Source: Apiosordaria backusii
Taxonomy: Eukaryota; Ascomycota; Sordariomycetes; Sordariales; Lasiosphaeriaceae
NCBI GenBank assembly: GCA_030549205.1
Contig: JAUKTV010000019.1
Span: 310,001-374,000 of the forward strand
DNA length: 64,000 nucleotides
Direction of reading: 5' to 3'
Shown here one piece after another: positions 24,319-35,488 of the stretch. Under the pieces are notes generated by a model. It worked only from the letters and a program-made list of their open reading frames with translations, was not told where the DNA came from and did no database searches. The translations under genes were made by a program, and so were the position numbers. Positions within the stretch are counted from its first letter, which is position 1. Every line of letters starts with the position of its first letter.

Positions 24319-24973
24319 TGACGTGTACCTTATCATTGGACCTTAGGCTGTATGTGCGGAATATGTCGGCGATGGTCAACTTTGCGTTGGCCACCATGTG
24401 CTGAGCCCGGTCACAAAACGTCTGAACTGGACATCCAACTTTGGTGACAAAACGAATTTGATCGGAAACTATCGACGCCATTTACCCCGGCTAGTCCTTG
24501 CCAGTCGGCCCAGTTCGGTGCGAGGATGTGCCTGACGCTCTTCGATCGGTCCAACACTAACCGCGCCAGCCTGCCAGGGGCGGCCCGCGCCCGTGGCTTG
24601 GCCGATTATGAGCGGCAACTACTCGGCTGCTTTTCGGCCTTCCGACTCAGGTGATGGCACACGACGCCCCAGGGACACAGCCAAATTGTGTACCGAATCA
24701 GGGGATGATGTTCTGCCCGGCGCGGGAGAGCGGCCAGTCTGTCTTCGCCCGGGCCCGGTGACATTGACGGCGCGTAACACCACCCCCATGTCCTGGCTTT
24801 GGCACGCCATAGTCTGCGTTAATATGAGAGCCGGCGTCCTGACCGGATTCACAGGACCGCTCCGTCGTCGTGCCTCGTGCCCGGCTTCGTATTGCCCCGT
24901 GGTGGCTAAGCCAAGGCAATTCTTAAAGTCGACATTTGGAACAGGAACTGGCCTGTTTTTCGACCTATGCACC
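24319..24973. other. Region between the island gene and the SIM gene
   Basis: The two flanking genes are convergent. No gene is seen; long open frames on both strands (for example 24593-25225 plus) result from high GC and run through the exon of the SIM gene. The stretch carries copy B of the dispersed repeat. Confidence 0.55.
24913..24968 (+). repeat. Dispersed 56-bp repeat, copy B
   Basis: Matches 5207-5262 at 50 of 56 bases in the same orientation. It lies directly downstream of the stop codon of the SIM gene (24974), so it may be part of that transcript's 3' UTR. Confidence 0.75.
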
Positions 24974-25430
24974 TCAAGTGACCACGCCCGCGTTTTCCCT
25001 GGGTTCACTAGCGGCTTCCGGTGTTGGCCGGCGCTCATTTCCCCCGGCGACCTCCACCGCCTGCCCGCGCTCTTGATCAGAGACAGGTTTGAGAGCTCGC
25101 GCACGCTCGTCCTAAGTAGTTGTCAATATGCTGGTAGAAAAATCGTTTCGAGACGGATCTTACCTCGACACCAGCGACGCTTTCACCCTCAACTTCGCTG
25201 TCATCTTCACCAGTCAGGTCGATGATGACGGGGGCTGGTGGGCACTCCCCAGGCGCGGCATTAGACTCGATAACCTGTTCCTCAACCAGGGCAGAGTCGT
25301 CATCTTCCGTGAGGTCGATGACAACCGCTGGCACTGGCTCAGGGTGGGCATGGTGCTCACCACCGGATTCCACGTCATCATCGCCTGTCAGGTCGATGAT
25401 GACAGCGACCTCGCTCTTACTGTCCGACAT
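24974..25430 (-). CDS. Small acidic protein with three SUMO-interacting motifs
   Basis: Two exons, 25430-25164 (89 aa) and 25111-24974 (45 aa), with a 52-nt intron (GTAAGA, TTGACAA branch, CTTAG acceptor) joined in phase 0; total 134 aa. Exon 1 holds three near-identical motifs, VIIDLTGDDD (10-19), VVIDLTEDDD (36-45) and VIIDLTGEDD (68-77). Each is a hydrophobic V/I-V/I-D-L core followed by acidic residues, the canonical SIM. Spacing is 26 and 32 residues. No other domain is visible: no RING, no helicase and no zinc finger, so this is not a typical SUMO-targeted ubiquitin ligase by itself. It could bind poly-SUMO chains. Exon 2 is charged and disordered. It could instead be the first part of a longer gene, but the intron and stop fit well. 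Confidence 0.65.
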
Positions 25431-26690
25431 TTCGACTTTGCGCTATCTGCAAAACAAATTGGTAAAATATTCAGTCAGAACCTATGGATATGGAGAAACT
25501 TACTAGGGAGAAGCTGGTCTCGTTGCGGTGTCGTACCTGTTGTTGGAAGGTCGAGAAACGCCCAGAAAAGAGAGAAAAGAGAGAATCCGGATCAGCAACA
25601 TGAAAAATGAGATAAGTTTACTAGCTCAGCTCGAGCTATCAGGGCAGGCGGGAGCAAAGACAGCGCTCATCAACAGTCACGTCGAGGTCGCGATAGGAGA
25701 AAGCTGGGAAGGAGTGGCTTGGCCCCACTTTACATTCAATACCTATAAACAGTAGCTAGGTCACAGGAGTTGGTCTTTTTTCGGGTTAAAGTATAGCCGG
25801 CAGACACCTCTTCTACCTAAGGTAAGATTCAGCTGCCATGGATTCTTCTTTGAAGGTGACCTTCTGGACTGAGTCTGTTGACACACCGGAACCATCAAGT
25901 ACCTAGGTACACATCTTTCATGGTCAAATTGAGCGGTAGTTGGCAACTTTCTGGTAAGTGTCACTCGGAATGAAAGACCGCAATAACACTGCTATGGAAA
26001 ATGGGGGCGAGATCGAGCTTAATTAACCTGAATTCCAGTTACCGTTCCAGAGTACCTAGGTTGTTTCTTGAATTCTGTCCATTGTAACCCGAGTCGAGGG
26101 ACAAGCATTGACACACGCTGGAATATTATCACAGGTGGAGAAGACGAAGTGGGTGGCTTCGCCAAGCCTCTAGATGAGGTCGTTCGGTCTTAGACAACCG
26201 GCCACATCTCGGACCAACTGAGGGCGCAACTGCAAGTCGAGAGCCAGTCGTTGGGAGTAGGGCGTGCAGTCAAAGGCCTGGTGGGCGGCCATGGGTTCTA
26301 ACTGGCTGTGAAGGGCTTGGCAGTGGCTTGAGGCCACCAGGGCACAGGCCACTGGACTTGATTGTATTCCTAGACTCTTCTTCTTTCTTCATCACGGGCC
26401 TTGAGGCCACTGAAAATTATTATTGAATTGAACCACTGTTCCAAGCCCTGATATTACAGCCCTTGTAACATAGACATTCTTTCCCGTCGCCACCCCAATA
26501 GTATAATAGGTAGGGACCAGAAGGTATCTTTTAGAGAAATATCCACCTGACCGCATTGTTGTCATGTCGCCCACCAAGATAGAATATGCCTCCATGTGAT
26601 GGTGTTATGATTGCTTTATTGTCCATTAACGCAGGTTGTATGCGAGGCTTTCTTCTGTGGCTTTATATCTTCAAGCAACCTTGTAACCGC
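25431..26690. other. Intergenic region
   Basis: This is the probable promoter side of the SIM gene and the 3' flank of the alcohol dehydrogenase. No gene, RNA or repeat is recognised. Confidence 0.65.
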
Positions 26691-27823
26691 TTACCGACTG
26701 GTATCCACCACATACCTTCCCACTACTCTGTTCTCTCTCATAGCATCAAACACACTCCCTATCTCGGTCATGCCCACCACCTTAACCGGTGCCCTCACTA
26801 ACCCACGGAGGAAGAAGTCTATCGCCTCCACCATGTCCTGTCTATTCCCGACGTACGAGCCCTTTACCTGCACCATCCTCACCACAGTATCAAACACCGG
26901 CATGCTCACCTTCGCACCAGCCGGCATCCCGATACACACCACCGTCCCATGGGACCTCACATACCCAGTCGCCTGCTGAAACGGCTTCTCCATCGGGGCC
27001 AACAGCAAAACCCCATGGGGTCCCAGCCCATCCGCCGTCGCCGCCTTCACATCCGCCACGAGGTCCTTACTCGTCAGATAATCCACATACACCTCCGCCC
27101 CGAGCTTCTTACAACTCTCCCCCTTTTCCGGACCCCCATCAATGGCAATGACATGCAGCCCCATAGCCCTGGCGTACTGCGTCGCCAAACTCCCCAACCC
27201 ACCCCCGGCGCCAACAATAGCCACATACTGCCCCGGCCGCGCCTCGCTCTGCTTCAAGCCAGTGTACACCGTCAAGCCAGCACACAGGATCGGCGCAGCA
27301 GCGTCCAGCTCAACCCCTTTCTCCTTGGGGAACTTGGCCACATGCGAAGCATTAGCAACAGCGTACTGCTGGAAGCTGCCGTCAACGGTGTACCCCGACA
27401 GCTGCGCCTCGCTGCAGAGCATCTCTTGAGCTTGCAAACAAAAGGTGCAGTGGTGGCAAGTGGAGCTGAGCCAGGGAATCCCCACGTAGTCCCCGACGTC
27501 GACACCTTGGCCGGAGGCAACCAGACTTCCTTTAGCCACGACGACGCCGGCGCCTTCGTGACCGCCCACCACGGGTGTCTTGCGGGGCAGCGGCCAGTCG
27601 TTGTTGAGGGCGTGGAGATCAGTGTGACAGACGCCCGAGTAGAGGATGTGGATCAGGATTTCTTGGGGGCCCGGGGTGGGGACGGGGATGGTTTTTAGGC
27701 TCATCACTGGGGACCTGTTGTTAGCGGGGTGGGACAGTATAAAACAGAGGGAGGGGAAGGTAGCATACCGCCATCGGCGGTGATGACTTGCGCCTTTTGC
27801 TCTTTGGGGATGTCAGGCGCCAT
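26691..27823 (-). CDS. Zinc-dependent alcohol dehydrogenase
   Basis: Two exons, 27823-27769 and 27706-26691, separated by a 62-nt intron (GTATGC donor, GCTAAC branch, CCCAG acceptor); 356 aa, the usual length for fungal ADH. The protein starts MAPDIPKEQKAQVITADG. It shows the catalytic zinc residues in SGVCHTDLHA and GGHEGAGVVV, the structural zinc lobe CHHCTFCLQAQEMLC with four Cys, and a Rossmann motif GAGGGLGSLATQYA. It should oxidise or reduce short-chain alcohols and aldehydes with NAD(H) in the cytosol. All key residues are present, so the enzyme is probably active. Neighbours give no pathway context. Confidence 0.93.
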
Positions 27824-28729
27824 TGTGCGTGGTTACGAGGACAAAAACAATGAATTGAAAGAGAGAAAGCAAAGAAGAATCTGGGCTAGAGAATACGCGG
27901 ATGAACTCCATGAAATTAGTCCTGGAATGCGCTTGGATAGGTCTGTTCTCACTTGTTGAACGTCATGGCCTCGTCAGTCCGTCTGAGGGGTTGCGTCTGG
28001 GAATGTTTTGGTGCCAAGACCTGTCCCCTTTCCTGCTCAGCACTGCCATGCCGACTTTGACTGAACGTCTGATGACGTTTTGAAGCATGGCTGATCTTTG
28101 GCGCTAGGCAAACTCTCCACCGATGGGGGTGACGGAGGGGATCAGCCCGCGAGTCTACATGTTGAACTCAATTCAGAATATCTGCAGTGTCTTTTTCAGA
28201 CTCTTAAAGTTGAGTTACGAAACGTACTACCCCTATGAGGGTTCCTGTATTCTGCGATAATGGGGTGAGATTGAGGGGGGTAGATACTCTGCGTGGCTTG
28301 CGGTGGCTTGCCTTAGGAATCCAAGTATCTGGAACTCGAGAAAGACTCTGGAATTTCGCCCGCCATCATTCACGTTGCATTGTGGGAGCTTCGTGATAAA
28401 TGGCGGCTGCCATGATGCAGGCCAATTCGTGCAGTTGGAAGTGTTTCATTGCTGGACGAAGATGGCCGAGATTCGAGAAAAACTTCTTCGCAGAGACACC
28501 TGCCAAATTCTTATCGCATGGGGGCTTCCGGCAGGTGCAACCTTCGTGCGCCTCAACCATTCCTCAACAAGCCCATTCAGGGAAAGCGTCGTGCGAGTAC
28601 CACAGTAGACTTAATTGAGTTTCCCTCCCAACCCCTCTCCCGGACGAGTGGGATTCTGCATTTGCTCTCTCACGCCTTTGCTTACTCACTTGCTCGTTTT
28701 AGACGGGATCACGGTCTCAGAGTCCCACG
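27824..28729. other. Divergent promoter region upstream of ADH
   Basis: This lies between the minus-strand ADH and the plus-strand secreted-protein gene, so it should hold both promoters. No gene or repeat is recognised. Confidence 0.6.
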
Positions 28730-29444
28730 ATGCCATCCTTCAGAGTCTACTCACTTTTCGCCCTTGTTGCTGCGGTAAAGGCCTACTCGGCCGCTGTCCT
28801 TCCAGTCGTTCATGGAGACGAGGATCCTGTTGTTGTGACGGAGCTTGTCGAGGAACCCTTGTACGAAGTGGTCGAGATTATCGAGCATGCGGCGGATCCT
28901 TTTGGTCACGAGCAAAAACATGAAGTGATTGAGATTGTCGAAATCGAGAATGCCAGCCCGATTATCGAGATCGTTGACGACCAGGTCGAAGTTCTCGAGT
29001 ACTAGTAGGTATGCTGATCCTTCCTCCCCCGAAGCGCCTTATGAGGAGGCACCGTACGGAGAGTCAGTATCGGGAGACTTCTTTGGCCGTCATTATGAGC
29101 CAGTGGTTATCGAAGTCGAACAGACCGAATTAAACGAGGAGGTTCATAGCACCGGGCACACAGATTGGTGCCTTCAGACCTGCCAAACCTTCTGCGCCAA
29201 ATATGTTCATGGACTCGAATCTGATTTTGCTTTTGGAGACAGCATCAGTGCTCTTGAGGAACAGGGATGCAACTTCAAGGGCTGCGCATCTGATTGCATT
29301 AGTGCCTTTCTGTAAGTAGAACAGGAGGCTGATGCTGTCGTCGAGATCCAGGACCAGATTGCGGAGAATTTAGCAGAGGTAGTCGCGGAGCACCACGAGC
29401 TAGAGGAGAAGTTGATCATCATCGACGAGGATGGCAATGTATGA
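28730..29444 (+). pseudogene. Broken small secreted Cys protein (effector-like)
   Basis: The start MPSFRVYSLFALVAAVKAYSA reads as a signal peptide, followed by an acidic V/E/I-rich stretch (VVEIIEHAADPFGHEQK) that ends at TAG 29003-29005. The next frame opens at once (ADPSSPEAPYEEAPYGES) and encodes a six-Cys region, WCLQTCQTFC...GCNFKGCASDC, with CX3CX3C and CX4CX3C spacing. It stops at TAA 29313-29315. Beyond this the same frame continues as VEQEADAVVEIQDQIAENLA to a TGA at 29442. So one frameshift and one nonsense codon (TAA from CAA would be a C-to-T change) separate three pieces that look like one protein. A 35-nt intron at the frameshift is too short to be likely. An effector or surface-antigen role is only inferred. 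Confidence 0.6.
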
Positions 29445-31555
29445 GGGAAGAGGCTTTAAGGATTCCTGCATCTTTCACAACAAATTAAAATATTTGCTAT
29501 GGAAGTGTTGGCTGTTTTGTCTGATACTGTTGAGGATCAGCACATGTTACGCTATCTCCATCGGCCTGTTATGGAAGTATATGTCAGTCTATCTACTTTG
29601 TCATACCGTGGGATGGGGTAAGGTATAATGAATGCACCTGTCTCCAATCTCGACGACACTAGTTCGTCTCGTCATGGTATTTCCGCCTTCATTTTTGCCA
29701 AAGAATTTAGACATTTACTTGATCTTCCATGAAAGTGTCCTGGTATCACATCGTTGGCCAAACAGAAGCTCTTCCCCATCCCCAAGCACGATAGCTGGCC
29801 TTGTGGTAGCAGTCAGCTAAGTGATGGTAAATCGTGAAGGAATAGCTAATTGTATTATCCTTGTCCGTCGTCTATGGAACCATCGCCATTGAGGGTCAGT
29901 TCTTTTGGCTTCTGACTGGCTCCCCGAAATTCCCTATGACCACGGAGGAGGTTTGGTGCATCACAAGCCGTCATGGTTAACACGCATTTGGCAAGCGCTT
30001 CTTATCGTCACACTTTTCCCCTTGACCACTTCCTGAAATGTATTCATACCAAAAGAGCGGAAGTAAACGGCGAGAACATAATTGCAGTCATTACTAGTCT
30101 CAATGGAGTCGTGGTGTTACTCAACTAAGAAATATCTTTTTCTCCTACGGCCGTCATCTCGCTGCAGTCATACGGTTGTCAATACAGGTAGTAACGGGCA
30201 GAGGGAGATGACATTGCCGCAAACAACAATTAATACTAGCAAAGTTCCTAAACAAGCATTCCAAGGGTGTTTATTGTACCCTGAATGGGTTACTCATATC
30301 GACACTGGACCACTTTTGTTCATTCTCCAAAGGTCAATACGCCACAACGTCTTGCGTGTTAATGAAGAAGAGGTTGATCGGAAAAATCTACAAGTTAGGT
30401 AACTTCCTGTGTATAAGATTGATCACCCAAGGTTAGAATTGTCGAGAGTTTCAGGCATAAGGTGCTGGGCAGCCAGAATAGAAGATGATCACCTTGATTG
30501 TCGTTAGAAGAAGATAGCAGTGGAGAAGGAAATGGGCAAAGCTAGCCGCTGTAAGCACACTCAGAAGGGAACTGGCATTGAAGAGCAGTATCGTAGTATT
30601 GTATTCATCAAACTTGAACTCATGTTTGTGGGATTGTGACGTATAGCCTCCTGTGAGGTGGATTGCCAGTGTTGATACTTCGCAAAGTCAACAAAAGCGC
30701 TGTTGGTCGGGTGACCCCCTATTTGAAGGCCCGTGCACCGCTACGCGGAAAAGTGGGGACATTCAAGGGCAGGAACATGATTACGTTGATGTGAATAAAG
30801 TTCAGATAGACTCAACGGTGGCCGTATGATACATATGCTGACTGACTAGAAGAGACTTTGAAATAGATTCAGCCGTAAGAGGATGAGGCGGTCTGACTGT
30901 GGTCAACGAAAACTTGTGTATATAGGTAGGTAGGTTCGGGGACCAAAGCTCTTGCCCTTTGGACAGCTGCTATTTCCAAGGCCTTCGGCTCATCCCATGA
31001 CATCCAAATATTAGCAAAAGAATCTCCTAAAAGGATCTTTCTCCGTAGTGGTGAAGGATGGCAGGTGCATGTGGTCTCTGTGTTCAGAATCCTGAATCAT
31101 GGGCCCTACCAATGATGCCCGACGTTGCGCAGATTCCATCGAGGTCCGGAAACTACCGGAGACAGATGCTCCACGAACTCTCATCATGAAGCTTGCTCCT
31201 TTCACGTCTGAGCAACCATTCCAAAGCTGCAAAAACGTTTTGTTTGTTTCCCGCCAAACCGGTTGCCCCGCCTGGTGTTGCTCCCACTCCATGATTTATT
31301 ATCAGTGCTGATTTGGCCGCGAGGATTTTCACCTTTCTCCCCACAACAACAAAGGGCGGTTGCGAAGAAATTGTTCTATTTGCTGAGATTTTCCTCACGC
31401 CTACCAGTCCTCTCAGAAAAGTCTCCTCGGTCGACTTCCACCTAGATCAGAACTTGAAGGTACGTCGGTCGTCAATACTATCGCTAGAAATCACCCAAGG
31501 CAAGTCTGACTGATTAGGATCAGCGTTTCTGGAACTTGTCGGCCAACAGTTAAAG
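29445..31555. other. Intergenic region with 5' UTR intron at its end
   Basis: About 2.1 kb with no recognisable coding content. At the right end, 31460-31517 has GTACGT, a CTGAC branch and a TTAG acceptor just before the RRM gene start, so it is probably a 58-nt intron in the 5' UTR of that gene. Confidence 0.55.
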
Positions 31556-32500
31556 ATGGCCCCGTCGAGAGTCTCGCGCCTAGCCGTTGGGAATTCGATA
31601 TTCTCTGATGATCTCTCGGGCATTCAACACATGGATGGCAATCTTGTCGTGGCTGGCCCGGACCTTCAAATTGTCAAGCCGGGGAATACCAGCAACGAAG
31701 ATCAGATACGAGACACAGTCTCCACCCAGGGCTTCCCTCGCAAGTTCAAACCTATGGACGCCCTTACTCAGTCCGACAGTCTCCGCGAAGAGGACCGTGC
31801 TTTGAGAAGGCAGCTCGGATTTTCTGAGTTCTACAAAGGCGACATCCACAATACCAAGAATCAACAGGCTGAGACTGCTGACTATGAGAATGCTAGCCTT
31901 TTTTTAACGAATCTTCCTCTTTTTTACAGTGAGAGGAAGCTGATTTTGGCGCTTCTCCCCCACGGACCATTCGATCGCATCTACGCAACATCTGTCACAC
32001 CCCCCGGAGTTGGACACAATGGCTCAAGCGCGAAGGTCGTCACATTCACCCGCCGCGGCGCTGAGCGCCTGTATGCGTTCATCGTCTCAGGACAGTTTAT
32101 TGTCGATGGACGCCGAGTTCGATGCGTCTGGAATTCTATCAAGCAAAGAGCTCCAAATGCTGCTCAGTATTTGTCGAGGGTTATGATAATTCGGGTTCAG
32201 AAAGCGGTGCTCGACGAGAAGAGGTTGATCAAATTGCTGAACCACAACTTGGTCTATCAACTGGAACAAGACCCGAAGTTCACACCGGCTCAGGATGACA
32301 GCGACATCACACAGATCGAAGTTCGGTTTTGTTCCTTTAGGGCCCAGGCCGAGGCCTTCCGCATCCTTCTTGCGTCCGAGGTGCCCGAAGCAAAGGTCCG
32401 GTTCGGTATCGACCCCCTCGCTGATGATCCCAAACACTCTGCCAACAATCCGACCGTTGACAAGTGGGCTCAACTTGGGCGCTTTAGACGTGGGGGGTAG
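31556..32500 (+). CDS. RRM-domain protein, paralog 1
   Basis: Single coding exon of 314 aa. The motif FKPMDAL (64-70) and LGFSEFYKGDIHNTKNQ (87-103) lead into an RRM fold: SLFLTNLP (114-121) is the RNP2-like strand and SAKVVTFTRRGAERLYAFI (158-176) the RNP1-like strand. This is the layout of a common Pezizomycotina RRM family. The RNP1 position lacks the usual aromatic pair, so RNA binding is uncertain. The C-terminal part repeats an RRM-like shape (MIIRVQKAV...EVRFCSFRAQAEAFRILL). The gene is followed by a second, related gene at 33925, transcribed in the same direction. Confidence 0.75.
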   Translation: MAPSRVSRLAVGNSIFSDDLSGIQHMDGNLVVAGPDLQIVKPGNTSNEDQIRDTVSTQGFPRKFKPMDALTQSDSLREEDRALRRQLGFSEFYKGDIHNTKNQQAETADYENASLFLTNLPLFYSERKLILALLPHGPFDRIYATSVTPPGVGHNGSSAKVVTFTRRGAERLYAFIVSGQFIVDGRRVRCVWNSIKQRAPNAAQYLSRVMIIRVQKAVLDEKRLIKLLNHNLVYQLEQDPKFTPAQDDSDITQIEVRFCSFRAQAEAFRILLASEVPEAKVRFGIDPLADDPKHSANNPTVDKWAQLGRFRRGG

Positions 32501-33924
32501 TGGGACACATATTTGTCAACCTGATTCATCAAGCTACCGTATGTTTACGATATGATGTAGCCCACCTAGCTCGAGGTAGAGGATGCTTCCTTTCATCACT
32601 CGCCTGAATTCGCAGACAGTTGAGCACCCTTACTTTGAGTTCTTCTTATTTGCTGTTGTTTTGTTTCATGTTCTGTTGCGATGTTCTTTTCTTTGTTGTT
32701 TTCTTCCAGTTTATTGGTCTCTGCTCTGTTTCAAGCAACTTGTATCCATAATGTTTTGACTACCTAATGAGCAACCAATAAAGCGTTTGGTCATCACAAT
32801 ACCTGGTAGATTTTCTAGGGTCCTAAACTCTCAAATTACATGAAATAATCTTGATAGCAACAACGAGCTAAGGGTCTACTCCTTCCATGGCGGGGTTGGG
32901 GTCTATCTCATAGAATAGGATGTCGGAGTAAGTGGAGGCAGACACACTGGGGACTTCGCCATATTCACAGTCTGGCGAGAATGAGGTAAAACTGGGCAAG
33001 GATCAAGTCTTTCTCTCACTTCCTCAAGTATCATAGCATTGTTCAAAACGACCAAAAGGTTCAGCACCAACCTTTGAGGTGTGATACGCCAGGTAAACAG
33101 CCATCATGGACCAGAAGAGCGAGGATTGCGGTCGGGTTGCGTGGGAGATCCACCTTCCCACTTGCAAGTGACATCGACAGCATCGACGATATGGACGAGC
33201 CAGGGATCACAATTCTGCTCACTTCCATTGAATGAATTAGCTTGTCTTGCTCCTGAGCAGTGGGCAACGCCAGGTCCGCTATTAAGTGCCAGGTGACCTA
33301 CCCTCGCGGAACTTGGGAGCATGAGTATTGTGGCGAATACTGGACGGGAGACCCGCTTGATGGTTTTCAGGCTCCTGATTTTCTCATCTTGCTCTCGACA
33401 ACATCGGTGACATCAAAAAGCTAGAGATAACAATTCTATTCACTTCCGTTGCGTCCCTTATCTCCCACGGTCTTGCTCCAGAGCAGTGACCAACGCGGGG
33501 CCGCTATTCACTGTTTTTGCAAATGCTCTCACAACATCTATATATTCCTGCCCTTCATTATTTCTGGATTGTTTTCCCTTTCTCCACGCAACCACCAACC
33601 TGACCACCGCGCACACTTAAGTCCTGCTTCGACAGCCGTACTCAGCCTGGCTGTCATTGCCTTCCTGTGATCGTTCTTCGCTCAATGGTCATACGTTAAG
33701 GCCCCAAAGTCATTTCCTGAAATCGACCAACCGGATATTGCTCTGACAAACAGTCACTGTTTGGTTCGGTTTATTTGCTGGGCCAGTCAAACTCCGCCTT
33801 CTCAGGTTAGTCATGCATTCACATGATACATCTCTCAACCAACCGACTTGCTAACTTATATCATTTGAATAGATCACACTTCCAGTTCTGCTGCGTCCGC
33901 GCCCCTGAGCCTCACGGCACAACC
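32501..33924. other. Spacer between the two RRM paralogs
   Basis: No gene is seen. The stretch 33806-33872 looks like a 5' UTR intron of the second paralog (CTCAG before GTTAGT, GCTAAC branch, TGAATAG acceptor), which also removes the in-frame ATG at 33823. Confidence 0.6.
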
Positions 33925-34779
33925 ATGGATTTTCCCGAGACCAGCTCCTTTGGCCAGGGCAGCAGCTCGCCCGAGCCCAAAGGGTTCAAGCCAATGGACG
34001 CTGTTCTTCATCGCGGTGCGCGTGCGAATACCAGCTCGGACGAAAAGAGGCTTGAGGAGGAACGTGAGATGCTGGGTTTCTCAAAGAATTATAAGGGGGA
34101 TATTTACAATAAGAAAAACCAGCCGCCGATCATCCCCGAGGAGGACAATGTAAGCCTCTTCATCACGAATCTCCCTGCCGAACTGGCCGAGGACGAGTTG
34201 CTGAAGGGCTTGATTTCCCACGGGCCCTTCGGTAAAGTTTACAGCGTCTCAATGGTCCCGCCCGACCAGTCAAAGGGCCAAACTGGAGCTGCGGCGAAGC
34301 TCGTAATGTTCACCAGAGAGGCCGCCGAGAAGGTTTACGGTTTCATTGCTGGCGGTGGTCTCAAGTTCCACGAAAAGTTCAACACCCGCACTGCCATTGT
34401 CACCTGGAACCAGGTGAAGCACGCCGCGTACGACGGTCAACCGTGGAAGTCGAGGGTCCTCACTATCACCGGCCCTAAGAATGTCATCGACATCGAGTCT
34501 ATCGAATCTGCCCTGAAAAGTAACATCGTCTATCAGACAGAGCAGTCGCGGGTCCTCTGGGAAACAATCACCACGCGAGCCATCGAGTGGCGATTCTGCT
34601 CTGTTCTCGCCCAGGCAGAGGCCGCCTCCCTCATGTTCAGACGATTGGACCTTCCAGGGGTCACGGTCAAGTACGGTCTTGATCCTCTCGATGTCCCGGT
34701 GGCTGGAAAGACGCAGGCCGCCGTCACGAAGACGCAAGACGCTTGGGAGAAGCTGGGGGCTTGGCGAAGGGGGTTGTAG
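33925..34779 (+). CDS. RRM-domain protein, paralog 2
   Basis: The chosen start is MDFPETSSFG at 33925, because the upstream ATG at 33823 lies inside a probable 5' UTR intron; this gives 284 aa. It shares with the gene at 31556 the blocks FKPMDA, LGFS..YKGDI.N.KNQ, SLF.TNLP, AAKLVMFTREAAEKVYGFI and WRFCSVLAQAEAA, in the same order and spacing. The two are old tandem duplicates. The N-terminus is shorter than in paralog 1. An RRM spans about residues 76-150. RNA target and process are unknown. Confidence 0.75.
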   Translation: MDFPETSSFGQGSSSPEPKGFKPMDAVLHRGARANTSSDEKRLEEEREMLGFSKNYKGDIYNKKNQPPIIPEEDNVSLFITNLPAELAEDELLKGLISHGPFGKVYSVSMVPPDQSKGQTGAAAKLVMFTREAAEKVYGFIAGGGLKFHEKFNTRTAIVTWNQVKHAAYDGQPWKSRVLTITGPKNVIDIESIESALKSNIVYQTEQSRVLWETITTRAIEWRFCSVLAQAEAASLMFRRLDLPGVTVKYGLDPLDVPVAGKTQAAVTKTQDAWEKLGAWRRGL

Positions 34780-35488
34780 ATGGGTGGATTAGGGCATCAG
34801 TCACAGTGAGACCTGCATCACACCCGCGACGTTCTAGATGACTAGGTAGCCACAGAATCGCATTTCTGATTACCCTGATTTACCTTGTCCTGTGAGGTAC
34901 ATCTATAAAGTGTCTGGTGACCTAAGATGGCTGTGATTCCAGGGGGTGGCGTCGGCTCACAAGCCACATGTGGCTGAGATGTCTGACATCATGGGAAGGA
35001 AGTTGTGATAGAGTTCCCAAATAACCAAGTGATATTCAAGCGTGAAACGTTGAAATCTCAAATATCATTGAAGGCGCCAATGGTCGAGGGCGGAGATGGC
35101 TCGTTCCTGCAGCTTCCACTCCGGAAACCGAGAATATGCTCCCACGTGCACTCCCACGTACACTCCAGTGACCATGGCACTGGCAGTCTGGCAAGACTTT
35201 CATGGCCGGCATGTTCCTCCATCAAGGACTTGGTAATAGTTTCGTTGTTCGCAGCAATGGCGTGTTTGCGTAATTATCTCATGCAGCATGCTCCCGGTGT
35301 ATTTGGATGGTGGGCACCGACCTTCCTCCACTCTCTCTGCCTGCGGCTTGCTGTCGGCGGTACTATCTCCCAGATCAACGTACGGTTGACCCCAGTAGAT
35401 CTGGGTTCAAGCGAGTAGCCCAACAGCTTGGAGCTGGCAGGGGGCGCTTTCAACCGCATTTCCAACGGTGCCGCTTTTTCTCTGCTAG
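34780..35488. other. Intergenic region, convergent genes
   Basis: This lies between the 3' ends of RRM paralog 2 and the DUF6594 gene. No gene or element is seen. Confidence 0.6.

Noticed and set aside
24593..25225. 210-codon plus-strand frame opposite the SIM gene
   Set aside because: It overlaps both exons and the intron of the better supported minus-strand gene and has no recognisable content.
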